Part shown: one piece after another, positions 1 through 7,213 of the stretch | Numbering within the stretch: the stretch's first letter is position 1 | Layout of the letters: each line of letters opens with the position of its first letter | Assembly: GCA_934700635.1 (NCBI GenBank) | Contig: CAKUXU010000014.1 | Span: 1 to 14,582, forward strand | DNA: 14,582 bases | Reading direction: 5' to 3' | Source: an uncultured Eubacteriales bacterium | Lineage (GTDB): Bacteria; Bacillota; Clostridia; Oscillospirales; Acutalibacteraceae | The notes under the pieces: generated by a model | Database searches by the model: none | Seen by the model: only the letters and a program-made list of their open reading frames with translations | What the model was told of the DNA's origin: nothing | Made by a program: the position numbers and the translations under genes

Positions 1-227
1 TTTGTATGGATCGAAATATGTAAGTCTGGACCCCAAATGTTACTTTCATTAATATTTTTAGCCACAGATTGCCCCTTGGGAGCTTTTTTAACTTCAAAAC
101 CACATCTCTCAAGAGCTATTTTTGCGAACTCTGATATTTTGTTACACTGTTCTTGTTCATTCGTGTTGCCTACTGCATAAATATTATTTACTTGGCAACT
201 TGGACTTAAATATATTTTTTTGCTCAT
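1..227 (-). CDS. N-acetylmuramoyl-L-alanine amidase, N-terminal part (runs off the window)
   Basis: Reading on the minus strand from the ATG at 227, the window holds 75 codons beginning MSKKIYLSPSCQVNNIYAVG and ending …GPDLHISIHT before the edge. The opening 'KIYLSPS…YAVGNTNE' and the 'HISIHT' strand match the zinc-dependent Amidase_3 family, which cleaves the amide bond between N-acetylmuramic acid and L-alanine in peptidoglycan; the His of HISIHT is a usual zinc-ligand position. No signal peptide is seen at this start, so the enzyme may be cytoplasmic, a lysis-type protein, or exported another way. An AGGGG ribosome binding site lies about 8 bases upstream of the ATG. The rest of the catalytic domain lies outside the window, so domain composition and completeness cannot be judged. 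Family assignment is fairly safe; cellular role is not. Confidence 0.78.
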   Translation of the reverse strand, partial: MSKKIYLSPSCQVNNIYAVGNTNEQEQCNKISEFAKIALERCGFEVKKAPKGQSVAKNINESNIWGPDLHISIHT

Positions 228-363
228 TTAAAAATCCCCTTTCAATATACTTTTAAAAATCGATGTTTATTGCTCTTGAAAAGTAAAGATTATTATATTT
301 TTTAAATCCAAGTTTTATATAAAAAGTCTTGTAAACACTTAAAAAGTTTAGTATAATAACAAA

Positions 364-400
364 AGATCAGACGTGTTATTACATAACAATCGACTGATCT
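364..400 (-). terminator. Intrinsic terminator of tRNA-Leu
   Basis: AGATCAG (364-370) pairs with CTGATCT (394-400), with a second inner pairing GTTAT/ATAAC. On the minus strand the hairpin is followed by TTTTGTT, and it lies directly downstream of the tRNA-Leu 3' end. Confidence 0.65.
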
Positions 401-406
401 CATATT

Positions 407-491
407 TGGTACGGGTGACAGGACTCGAACCTGCAAAGCATAAACCACTAGGACCTAAACCTAGCGCGTCTACCAATTCCGCCACACCCGC
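407..491 (-). tRNA. tRNA-Leu (anticodon UAG), CCA encoded
   Basis: On the minus strand the acceptor GCGGGTG (491-485) pairs with CACCCGT (417-411), including one terminal G-U. The anticodon stem CTAGG/CCTAG encloses the loop TTTAGGT, giving anticodon UAG (reads CUA and other CUN codons). A long variable arm of class II type, a GGTTCGAGTCC T-arm and an encoded CCA (409-407) are all present. It has its own promoter at 506-533 and a terminator at 364-400, so it is a single-gene unit. Confidence 0.96.
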
Positions 492-505
492 TAACTGATA
501 TTCCC

Positions 506-533
506 ATTATACCATATAATTATTTTTTTGCAA
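506..533 (-). promoter_or_regulatory. Sigma-A-type promoter of tRNA-Leu
   Basis: On the minus strand, TTGCAA (533-528), a 16-base spacer and TATAAT (511-506) precede the tRNA-Leu 5' end by 14 bases, as expected for a short tRNA leader. Confidence 0.75.
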
Positions 534-590
534 GGATAAAATTAATAAATAAAAATATTTTCTTTTGTATCATTAAATTAAGTATTATAT

Positions 591-667
591 CCGCCCGTAG
601 CGAAGCTGGATATCGCAGCAGATTCCGATTCTGAAGGTCGGGGGTTCGAATCCCTCCGGGCGGACCA
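591..667 (+). tRNA. tRNA-Arg (anticodon CCG), CCA encoded
   Basis: Acceptor CCGCCCG (591-597) pairs with CGGGCGG, followed by discriminator A (664) and encoded CCA (665-667). The D-stem is GCGA/TCGC. The anticodon stem GCAGA/TCTGA encloses TTCCGAT, giving anticodon CCG for the CGG codon. The outermost anticodon-stem pair (27-43) is a G·A mismatch; the other stems are intact, so the gene still looks functional. It is chromosomal, lies outside the mobile element, and is separated from it by the terminator at 726-751. Confidence 0.94.
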
Positions 668-725
668 TAATTTGATACATACATTTAACCTATTAATACT
701 CTATGCTTCAGTTTAATTAACTTAA

Positions 726-751
726 AAAAGAACCCAAAAAAGGGTTCTTTT
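726..751. terminator. Bidirectional intrinsic terminator between tRNA-Arg and the rlmD remnant/recombinase
   Basis: AAAAGAACCC (726-735), a six-base loop and GGGTTCTTTT (742-751) form a perfect 10-bp stem with U-runs on both sides. On the plus strand it ends tRNA-Arg. On the minus strand it ends the transcript of the recombinase. Before the element inserted it would have been the terminator of the host rlmD gene. Confidence 0.85.
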
Positions 752-846
752 CTGTTGTATTCTATGAACGCACATACTTATTTATTTTACTATATGATTT
801 TATGTATTTATTAATCTAATTTTTCAACATATAAAAAAGATTCAAA

Positions 847-2739
847 TTAACTAATTTTTACCGAATTAGTTCGGGACAATAAAACTACAGTTTCGTCGGT
901 ATGTTTCATAAGGTCGGAATAGAACTTCATCCGTTCCTCGGCTTTTCTTTCGCACTCTTCCGCTATCCGTTTTGATTCTTCCGAAACATAATCTTCGGGA
1001 TATCCAATTACATCCTCACTACAATCCCATTTTTTCTTAATTTCTTCGGACACTTCCCATTCCGGTGTATATCCGTTGAAACTGCCGTTCTCGTCAAGAA
1101 TATCGGGGTGCATATCCCAGATGGTCACATGGTCTTGGGAGTAATAAACAGGGGCATTGAAATGAACTGCTTTCAAATATCCGTACTCTGCCCGTTTCGG
1201 GAATATCTCAATACTGCTTATTATACGATTACAGATTCTCTTTTTGAAAGACGGAGGACACCACGGATATACGGCGGCAATATCTTCAAGCATACCCATA
1301 ACAAACTCGACATCTTGATAACCTTTTTGGATTGTCTTTATGCTTAACTCAGTTTGTGAGAGTGCCATGTTCAGTTCGTCAATCTGTTCGTATATTTCTT
1401 CAAGTCCTCTGCTTATACGGTCGTATTTATGGTCGTAGAATTTATCTGACGGGTCAAGTTCGTTCTGCTCCTGCTCAAACTTCGTCTGCTTTTTCAGAAG
1501 GGTGGTTCTTCTCGCTTTCAAGTCCTTCACTCGCTTTTGAAGTTCGTCAATATTGTAGGCCTTGCTCAGTTTTTTGGTCAAATACTCGGTCGTAGTGGGC
1601 TGACGGATTATTTCCTTGATTAGTTCTTCCACTTCTTCATCAAGAAGTTTTGCACTATACTGGTGTGGGTCAGGGCAAACCATTCCGTTGACATTCGGTG
1701 CGGTTCTGCATTTATAGGAATAACTGACAGCATACCATGTGCCATCGGGCTTTTTCTTTCTGGATGCAACACCGTACATCGGTTTTCCGCAAGCAGGGCA
1801 GCGAACAAGACCAGAGAGGATATATTCGTGGTCAGGCTCCCTCTTTTCCCGTTTAATGCCCGTGCTGAGTCTTTTTTCGTGGGCGGTATCCCATGTCTCT
1901 GCTGAGACAATCGCTTCGTGTTGCCCCTCTGAGACGATTATAGAGGCACTATCTGTCTGCTTCACGGCATAGGTCTTTCCGTCCTTCATCACATTCGTTC
2001 GCTTGCCGTAGGCTATCAGTCCCTTATAGACCTCATTATCCAGAACCTTCTTCACGAAACCAGCGGTAAAGGCGGTGTATTTTCCGTTCTGCCGAATGAC
2101 CTTTTTCACACCCTCTGCATTCAGTCGCTTTGCCACTCCGTCTGCTTGGATATTTTCTTCGGTATAAAGTTGAAAGATTTTCCGAACGTGCTCGGCTTCT
2201 GCTTCGTTGATAACAAGTTTTCCTTTTTCGAGGGTATAACCGTAGGGGGCAAAACCGCCGTTCCACCGTCCTTCTCTGGCTTTCCTTTTCCGTCCTGCCA
2301 TTGTCTGAACACTGATGTTTTCTACTTCCATCTCGGAGACAATAGACATCATCGACAAGAAGGTTTTGCCTGTCGGGGTCGAACTATTCAGATTCTCTTT
2401 TACACTGATAAGGTCTGTGCCGTACTCCTTCATTTTGCGGAGATACACAAGGCTGTCAGTGGCATTACGGGCGAAACGGGAAAGTTTGAAAACAAGAACA
2501 TAACGGACATTATCTTTCTTGTTCTTGATATCTTCCATCATGCGGTTGAAGTCATCTCTTCCGGCTGTCATCTTGCCGGACTTTCCTTCGTCGCAGTATT
2601 CACCGACTATCTGAATACCTTCCTTTTGGGCATAGGCACGAATATCATCAAGTTGGGCGGTCAGCGAATAACCGTCCACCTGCATTTCCGTAGATACACG
2701 GGTATAGGCATATGCTCTTTCCGGGTGTTGGACTGCCAT
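847..2739 (-). CDS. Large serine recombinase (site-specific integrase/excisionase of the element)
   Basis: A 630-residue large serine recombinase that would integrate and excise the element. The N-terminal resolvase domain has the nucleophile in YTRVSTEMQ (Ser16) and the helper motif FKLSRFARN (about 83-92). A 'recombinase' DNA-binding domain follows (about 155-290, GGFAPYGY at the start), then a zinc ribbon (about 310-365, CPAC…C…C) and a coiled coil (about 395-470, rich in Lys, Glu and Gln). It starts at an ATG with AAAGGCAGG upstream, and a strong promoter lies at 2779-2807. Oddity: the last residues, ETVVLLSRTNSVKIS, resemble the end of the RlmD methyltransferase. The final 12 codons appear to be host rlmD sequence joined at attL (886-894), so the element's own recombinase frame continues across the junction. 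The excised circle would encode a longer C-terminus. Codon use and G+C match the rest of the element and differ from the host flank. Confidence 0.95.
   Translation of the reverse strand: MAVQHPERAYAYTRVSTEMQVDGYSLTAQLDDIRAYAQKEGIQIVGEYCDEGKSGKMTAGRDDFNRMMEDIKNKKDNVRYVLVFKLSRFARNATDSLVYLRKMKEYGTDLISVKENLNSSTPTGKTFLSMMSIVSEMEVENISVQTMAGRKRKAREGRWNGGFAPYGYTLEKGKLVINEAEAEHVRKIFQLYTEENIQADGVAKRLNAEGVKKVIRQNGKYTAFTAGFVKKVLDNEVYKGLIAYGKRTNVMKDGKTYAVKQTDSASIIVSEGQHEAIVSAETWDTAHEKRLSTGIKREKREPDHEYILSGLVRCPACGKPMYGVASRKKKPDGTWYAVSYSYKCRTAPNVNGMVCPDPHQYSAKLLDEEVEELIKEIIRQPTTTEYLTKKLSKAYNIDELQKRVKDLKARRTTLLKKQTKFEQEQNELDPSDKFYDHKYDRISRGLEEIYEQIDELNMALSQTELSIKTIQKGYQDVEFVMGMLEDIAAVYPWCPPSFKKRICNRIISSIEIFPKRAEYGYLKAVHFNAPVYYSQDHVTIWDMHPDILDENGSFNGYTPEWEVSEEIKKKWDCSEDVIGYPEDYVSEESKRIAEECERKAEERMKFYSDLMKHTDETVVLLSRTNSVKIS
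886..894. other. attL: left junction, inside the 3' end of the recombinase gene
   Basis: On the minus strand the recombinase reads GAA ACT GTA here (residues ETV), then GTT TTA TTG TCC CGA (VLLSR). RlmD at the other end reads GAG ACG GTA (ETV). Sequence to the right (element) is recombinase; sequence to the left is host-like and AT-rich and ends at a terminator placed as a host gene's would be. The exact crossover dinucleotide cannot be fixed by eye; the shared GTA (886-888) is the best candidate. Confidence 0.7.
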
Positions 2740-2778
2740 TCTGTTTACCTGCCTTTCCGACTTAAACTACTTGTTTTT

Positions 2779-2807
2779 ATTATACAGTGAAAAGTGGCTT
2801 TTTTCAA
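2779..2807 (-). promoter_or_regulatory. Promoter of the serine recombinase
   Basis: On the minus strand, TTGAAA (2807-2802), a 17-base spacer and TATAAT (2784-2779), close to the sigma-A consensus, lie about 40 bases upstream of the recombinase ATG at 2739. Confidence 0.75.
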
Positions 2808-2963
2808 GTGGTTTCGCCGCATTTCTAAACAATTCAGAGTTTTGCCACATATCTTTTTTCTTACGGGACGGATAAAATGAGAAAAGCAGGCCTATGAAGG
2901 TCTGCTTTTCCTTTGAAATTTGAAACTTATCGGCAGTCATGCTGCAAAAGCACAGCAAAAGTA

Positions 2964-2992
2964 TTGCAAACTAAATGATTTTGTGCTATACT
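2964..2992 (+). promoter_or_regulatory. Promoter of the XRE regulator-methyltransferase operon
   Basis: TTGCAA (2964-2969), a 17-base spacer and TATACT (2987-2992). The -35 box lies within the imperfect palindrome AGTATTGCAAACT (2961-2972 region), which could be an operator for the regulator encoded next. The GGGGG ribosome binding site starts at 3004, so the leader is very short. Confidence 0.7.
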
Positions 2993-3018
2993 CTAAACCA
3001 AAAGGGGGTCTATGCTTA

Positions 3019-3237
3019 ATGTCATTCACTTACAAGCCGTTATGGAAACTTCTAATAGATAAAGAAATGAGTAAGAAAGAACTAATGCAAAAAACGGATA
3101 TTTCTAAATCCACTATGGACAAGATGAGTAGCGGGAAAATGGTCTCTTTAGAGGTGATTGACCGTATTTGTAACTATTTCGATTGCGATGTTGCGGATGT
3201 CATTTCTCATTGCCAAGATAAGGAGATTCACAGATGA
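3019..3237 (+). CDS. Small XRE (Cro/C1-type) helix-turn-helix regulator of the R-M cassette
   Basis: A 72-residue protein, MSFTYKPLWKLLIDKEMSKK…, almost entirely one Cro/C1 helix-turn-helix domain. The segment KKELMQKTDISKSTMDKMSSGK (about 19-40) is the helix-turn-helix, and the end (LEVIDRICNYFDCDVADVI) is the usual last helix of this compact family. The start is the ATG at 3019 because AAAGGGGG lies 11 bases upstream; the earlier ATG at 3012 is out of frame and stops soon. The gene overlaps the methyltransferase start by four bases (ATGA), so the two are translationally coupled. By analogy with controller proteins of type II R-M systems it may time nuclease and methylase expression; that role is inferred from position, and the fold from sequence. 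Confidence 0.85.
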   Translation: MSFTYKPLWKLLIDKEMSKKELMQKTDISKSTMDKMSSGKMVSLEVIDRICNYFDCDVADVISHCQDKEIHR

Positions 3238-4214
3238 TGCGAGACGATTTCGGAAATATTCACCTCTTTTGCGGAGATGCCATGGAATTTTATAAGGACT
3301 GGAAAAGTCCCACGGTTATTATTTGCGATGGCCCTTATGGTATAAACGGATTTAAGGGAGATTTGCTTTCTCATAAAGGACTTGACACATGGTATGAGCC
3401 GCATATCAAGAAGTGGAGCGATGCAGCCACTCCTTTGACTCCCTTGTGGTTTTGGAATACAGAAGTCGGTTGGGCAACCGTACATCCCATTTTAGAGAAA
3501 TACGGCTGGGATTATGTTTCATGCTGTATATGGGATAAGGGCATGAGCCATGTTGCGGGGAATACTAACACCAAAACTATTCGCCATTTACCTGTTGTCA
3601 CTGAGGTGTGTGTTCAATATGTAAAAAAGCCAGTTTTTAGAGTTGGCGATACAACACTTTCCATGAAAGAATGGTTGCGGTATGAGTGGGGACGAACAGG
3701 CATCCCATTCTCAAAAACCAACGAGGCATGTGGTGTAAAAGATGCTGCAACACGAAAATATTTTACAAAATGCCATTTATGGTACATGCCTCCGGCAGAA
3801 GCATTTGAGAAAATTGCAAACTATGCCAACACCTACGGGCAAGATGACGGGAGACCTTATTTCTCTATAAATGGGGAAACCCCCATTACCAAAAAGGAAT
3901 GGGGGCAAATGAGGTCAAAATTTTACTGTCCTATCGGTGTCACGAATGTTTGGACCGAACCTCAACTTCGGGGCAGTGAACGACTAAAAATCAATCAGAA
4001 AGCCATTCACCTCAATCAAAAACCACTCTCTCTTATTGAGAGAATTATCGAAACAACCTCTGACGTCAATGATGTGGTTTGGGACCCGTTCGCAGGTCTA
4101 TGTACAACCGCTGTTGCATCTGCAAAATTGAAGAGAGAATGCTATTGTGCAGAAGTAAACGATGATATCTATAAGGTTGCATCCGAACGGGTGCGGTCAA
4201 ATATTACAAAATAG
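3234..4214 (+). CDS. Type II DNA methyltransferase (N6-adenine or N4-cytosine, beta-class order)
   Basis: A 326-residue DNA amino-methyltransferase that would use S-adenosylmethionine to protect the recognition sites of the partner nuclease. The catalytic motif IV is DGPYG (32-36), preceded by hydrophobic TVIIC. Near the C-terminus come the motif X-like HLNQKPLSLIERII and then the SAM-binding motif I, WDPFAGLCTT (283-292). The order IV to X to I is that of the beta class (D/N/S-PP-Y/F/W family). Two key motifs are variant: Gly replaces the first Pro of DPPY, and GLC replaces the usual GxG of motif I. ATG 3234 (overlapping the XRE stop) or the next ATG at 3237 could be used. Its 3' end overlaps the 3' end of the convergent nuclease gene by 11 bases. 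Target base and site cannot be read from the sequence. Confidence 0.88.
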   Translation: MMRDDFGNIHLFCGDAMEFYKDWKSPTVIICDGPYGINGFKGDLLSHKGLDTWYEPHIKKWSDAATPLTPLWFWNTEVGWATVHPILEKYGWDYVSCCIWDKGMSHVAGNTNTKTIRHLPVVTEVCVQYVKKPVFRVGDTTLSMKEWLRYEWGRTGIPFSKTNEACGVKDAATRKYFTKCHLWYMPPAEAFEKIANYANTYGQDDGRPYFSINGETPITKKEWGQMRSKFYCPIGVTNVWTEPQLRGSERLKINQKAIHLNQKPLSLIERIIETTSDVNDVVWDPFAGLCTTAVASAKLKRECYCAEVNDDIYKVASERVRSNITK

Positions 4215-5085
4215 ATGTCAGTGCATTTTCCAGTACTTCGTCATTTTTGGATGCTAAAATATTGCTCCATTGCCTTATGGTTTTTCCGTTAAACTGTGTA
4301 TCTAGAACACGGGCCTTGAATTCTTCAATGCCATCATGCTCTATACGGTCAATCTTTGCATAGTTTGTATCAAGCCGATAAACAAATTGACCATATAAAC
4401 TTCTTAATAATTGCTGGTACTCTGGGGCTGGGCTGTAAGTTTTACAGTTCGGCCCCCAACTTTCTACAACCTGTACCGCATCGGCAATATTGCATTTATC
4501 TGTTTGAAGTTTGTAGCCATTTGTGTTTGTTTGTTGAAGATTAGCGGTTCGCTCTGTCGTATCTTCGGGTTCAAATACAAGATAATCAGGCGGTCTATGG
4601 TAGTGACGGTCACGGGCCTCTGCAACACTTCTACCGCTAACTACCAGAACATCTATGATTTGTGGTTTTCCCCAAATAACATGTTCGGGCAACCATGCAA
4701 TTAAGGCTACATCAATATTGTCCTGACTAAACATAGTTACACTATCTTTAAATCGGGCAGTTATTTCTGTTGCAAAGGGAAACCATGCTTTGATTTCAAT
4801 CCCTGGATTTGGCATAATAATATCACTTTTAAATAGGGCATCTGGAAAACCAGGGTCTTGTCTAATCCATTCTCCGTAATTGTTCCAGTCATGCTCATTC
4901 AACAAATCAACCGTTGAGAACTCAATCATATTCCCCAAAAGCGGTGAAAGTTTTGAAATTACCTTTGCAAGTTGTTTAGCATACGATATACTTGTTGGTT
5001 TCTTTATATCGACGACATCAATCAGGTGATTGTCAAGGTCTGTGAGGGCTTCTTGTGCCTTCGCAAGAATATCAGTGTGTGTCAT
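4204..5085 (-). CDS. Probable type II restriction endonuclease, PD-(D/E)xK type
   Basis: A 293-residue protein convergent with, and overlapping, the methyltransferase. Within it GFPDALFKSDIIMPNPGIEIKAW gives a PD-(x14)-ExK pattern (Asp82, Glu97, Lys99, counted from the start chosen here), the nuclease core of most type II restriction enzymes. The same segment follows a PDALF turn common to these enzymes. The start chosen is ATG 5085 because GGAGG lies 8 bases upstream; an upstream in-frame ATG at 5109 lacks such a site. A promoter is visible at 5125-5153. I do not recognise the specific enzyme or its site; the assignment rests on the motif plus its pairing with a methyltransferase. Its separate promoter, opposite to the XRE-methylase operon, would let methylation precede cutting after transfer. 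No frameshift is seen. Confidence 0.8.
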   Translation of the reverse strand: MTHTDILAKAQEALTDLDNHLIDVVDIKKPTSISYAKQLAKVISKLSPLLGNMIEFSTVDLLNEHDWNNYGEWIRQDPGFPDALFKSDIIMPNPGIEIKAWFPFATEITARFKDSVTMFSQDNIDVALIAWLPEHVIWGKPQIIDVLVVSGRSVAEARDRHYHRPPDYLVFEPEDTTERTANLQQTNTNGYKLQTDKCNIADAVQVVESWGPNCKTYSPAPEYQQLLRSLYGQFVYRLDTNYAKIDRIEHDGIEEFKARVLDTQFNGKTIRQWSNILASKNDEVLENALTSIL

Positions 5086-5124
5086 CTTCAATCCTCCCAT
5101 TCGATACATACCGAATTATTTATA

Positions 5125-5153
5125 ATTCTAGCATAAAATTCGACAAAAAACAA
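5125..5153 (-). promoter_or_regulatory. Promoter of the restriction endonuclease gene, with a possible operator
   Basis: On the minus strand, TTGTTT (5153-5148), a 17-base spacer and TAGAAT (5130-5125), 40 bases upstream of ATG 5085. CGAATT (5112-5117) and AATTCG (5137-5142) flank the -10 box as an inverted repeat, a plausible regulator site. Confidence 0.6.
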
Positions 5154-5221
5154 GCCTGCTCGGTTATATCGGCAATTTCGATTTGAGATGTTGAAAAAGT
5201 CAAGGTTTATACATATCGTTT

Positions 5222-6856
5222 TTATCCGAGAACACGGTCTGCCTCGTCCTCGTCCCGTTCCACCGTCTCCCGTGCTATCTCGTTGGCACATCTCTTTCTG
5301 ACCTGCTCCAACTCCTTGGGTGATATTCTCATTTGCTGTTCCATTCGCTTATGGACAAGTGCTTCAAATTTCAAGGCATTGTTTTCTTTGCTCAGGGCGG
5401 CACACTCCTTGTCCACCTTGTCGATATATTCATCCCTTCGCTTTGCTTCTTCTTTCAGTTTTTTGATAGTCCTCAGCAGTCTTTGGGTGATGGGCAATCG
5501 GGCAATGGCTTCTCGCAGCGGTTCAATGACCTTCTTCACAATCAAGTCCTTTACACCCTGTTCGGAAAGTCCGTTTCTCTGGTTGAGTATGTAAAAATCA
5601 TCTTCGGGTACTTTGACGTAGGTTCGCTTGTTTCTGCCAAAGCCTTCACGGACTCGCTCATAATCATCCTCCATGGGTTTGGGTCTTAACTGCTCTTTGA
5701 GGGTATTTCCAAAATTGTTGATTTGCTCCATTATGACATCGCTGCCGTTGTATGCTTCAAGGTCGGCTTCTAACTTGCCGATTTCACCTTCCAGATGCTT
5801 TTTGACTTCCTCTCGCTTGTTTAACTCCGTCATGGTGGTATAGAGTGCTTCTGCTGTTTCGTTGTAAGCACTGTCCTGTTGCTCGATATCCTTCTGTTGT
5901 GCTGATATGGTCTGCTCCTGCTCGGCAATGACAGCATCGTTATATTTGACCTTGTTCTCGGTGTTTTGAATTTCTATCTCTTCGGCTCTGGCATTGGTTT
6001 CTCTGGCATCCGCTTGGGTCAGAGATACCTTTGCTTCTCTCTCTGCTTGTTTAACCGCCCTGTATTCGCTTATTGTCTGTCCCTTGGTCGTTACACCCCT
6101 TGTGTAAGAAACGGTCAATCCGTGCCTCCTGGCGATGTTTATGACACGGTTTCGCTCCTTGGTCTGCCATTTGGTTTGACTGGTTTCATAATTGCCGTTC
6201 TCGTCCTTCTTGGTGTCGGTCTGAAATCCCATCGCCTTGTATGCTGAATTCAGGCTGTTTTGAATCTTCTGACCTCGCTTCATTTCGGCAACCGGAACAT
6301 AGGTCAAATGCAGGTGCGGTGACATTGACATTTCATCCATGTGTATGACTGCATTCACGATTCTGAAATTGGGGTTTTCCTTCTGGAAGGTGTTCATATA
6401 CTCGGTGAGTATCTCTGCCATCTTCTGTCTGGTTTCCATTCGCTCTGCTTCGGGTAATTCATCCATCTGGTCGCTGTTACCGACTTGGACTATAATTTGC
6501 TTGGCAACCTTGGTGTAGGCAGCCTTGCCCTTCATATCTTTTTTGTGGGCTCCCTCTCGCTTCATGCGGGCAAGTTCTTCTTCGGCTTCCTGCTGCTTCT
6601 TGGTTATGTACTCATAGTATGTCGGGGGCAGGTCTTTCACCTTGCCGCTGTTTTTGGACTGTTTGGTTTTTTCAATATATTCCACATAACTTTTTTGGAA
6701 GGTCATATCATAAAATTCTTTGATAGAGATATTGCCATCGTAACTGATATTATCTTTGATTCGGTCTGCATCCACATTCTTTGACACTCTCTCACGGTTA
6801 TCGTGTTCGAGGTTGAAAGAATCATCTTCGTGGAATGACACTTTGAAATCGCTCAT
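5222..6856 (-). CDS. MobV-family relaxase (plasmid mobilization/recombination protein)
   Basis: A 544-residue Mob_Pre (MOBV) relaxase, which nicks one strand at oriT and pilots it into a recipient. The catalytic signature HMDEMSMSPHLHLTYVPV (172-189) holds the metal-binding HxDE…HxH set (His172, Glu175, His181, His183). The N-terminal HDNRER (18-23) corresponds to motif I, which carries the nucleophilic His in MobM of pMV158. The relaxase domain ends near residue 260; a long acidic and Gln-rich coiled coil follows (about 270-370), and the C-terminus is highly charged. The start has a perfect AAGGAGG site, and the oriT-like repeats begin just 13 bases upstream of the ATG, the normal MOBV arrangement. 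The restriction gene lies 136 bases downstream on the same strand; no clear terminator separates them, so read-through is possible. Confidence 0.93.
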   Translation of the reverse strand: MSDFKVSFHEDDSFNLEHDNRERVSKNVDADRIKDNISYDGNISIKEFYDMTFQKSYVEYIEKTKQSKNSGKVKDLPPTYYEYITKKQQEAEEELARMKREGAHKKDMKGKAAYTKVAKQIIVQVGNSDQMDELPEAERMETRQKMAEILTEYMNTFQKENPNFRIVNAVIHMDEMSMSPHLHLTYVPVAEMKRGQKIQNSLNSAYKAMGFQTDTKKDENGNYETSQTKWQTKERNRVINIARRHGLTVSYTRGVTTKGQTISEYRAVKQAEREAKVSLTQADARETNARAEEIEIQNTENKVKYNDAVIAEQEQTISAQQKDIEQQDSAYNETAEALYTTMTELNKREEVKKHLEGEIGKLEADLEAYNGSDVIMEQINNFGNTLKEQLRPKPMEDDYERVREGFGRNKRTYVKVPEDDFYILNQRNGLSEQGVKDLIVKKVIEPLREAIARLPITQRLLRTIKKLKEEAKRRDEYIDKVDKECAALSKENNALKFEALVHKRMEQQMRISPKELEQVRKRCANEIARETVERDEDEADRVLG

Positions 6857-6868
6857 CGCTTCACCTCC

Positions 6869-7180
6869 TTGTGTGAAATTGTGTTACACTTCCGAAAATC
6901 GTCTGCTCGGATTTTTAGAAATGTGGTAGATTGTGTTACATTTTCAAGATTGCCCTTATTTCAAGGGGTATTTGAAAATTCTCCACCGATACAAATTTGA
7001 ACCGGTGTGCATTTTACAAAATTTCCACATATCAATTTTGGGGCTGAAAACTTATCGCCTTGATTTTTTGATATGTGCTGAATTTACTGACTTTTTGCCT
7101 TTTGTGTGAAATTGTGTTACATTGCTCAAAATCGCTTGCCCGTTTCTTCGTGTGTGTGGGACAATGTGGGACATACTTAT
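6869..7180. other. Probable oriT region with three relaxase-site-like repeats
   Basis: The 20-mer TTGTGTGAAATTGTGTTACA occurs exactly at 6869-6888 and 7102-7121, and its 11-base core ATTGTGTTACA also at 6930-6940. Each is followed 5-6 bases later by an AAAATCG or AAGATTG element and a C/G-rich patch, so the repeat unit is about 45 bases. GTGTTA resembles the MOBV nick consensus TAGTGTG/TTA known from pMV158-type plasmids, and the relaxase gene is adjacent. The first copy lies between the relaxase start and the rest. Which copy is nicked, and whether the others are binding or regulatory sites, cannot be told from sequence. Confidence 0.6.
7026..7077. repeat. 10-bp perfect inverted repeat inside the oriT-like region
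   Basis: CACATATCAA (7026-7035) and TTGATATGTG (7068-7077) are exact reverse complements around a 32-base AT-rich spacer. It lies between the second and third ATTGTGTTACA repeats; it could be a structural part of oriT or a site for the ribbon-helix-helix protein. Confidence 0.5.
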
Positions 7181-7213
7181 TTTGATGATAAAAAAGCAAG
7201 GGAGGGATAACCT

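Noticed and set aside
591..667. tRNA-Arg as the integration site of the element
   Set aside because: The tRNA is complete, no repeat of its 3' end was seen at the right end, and a terminator plus 180 bases separate it from the junction. The rlmD codon match explains the site better.
2146..2790. Long plus-strand open frame opposite the recombinase gene
   Set aside because: It lies antisense to a well-supported recombinase, has no ribosome binding site, and its translation has no domain pattern.
2767..2958. 63-codon minus-strand frame upstream of the recombinase
   Set aside because: It covers the recombinase promoter, has no ribosome binding site and no recognisable domain.
6869..7121. CRISPR array, because of the repeated ATTGTGTTACA units
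   Set aside because: There are only three imperfect copies with unequal spacing (52 and 181 bases), no uniform spacers and no cas genes. The setting beside a relaxase fits oriT.
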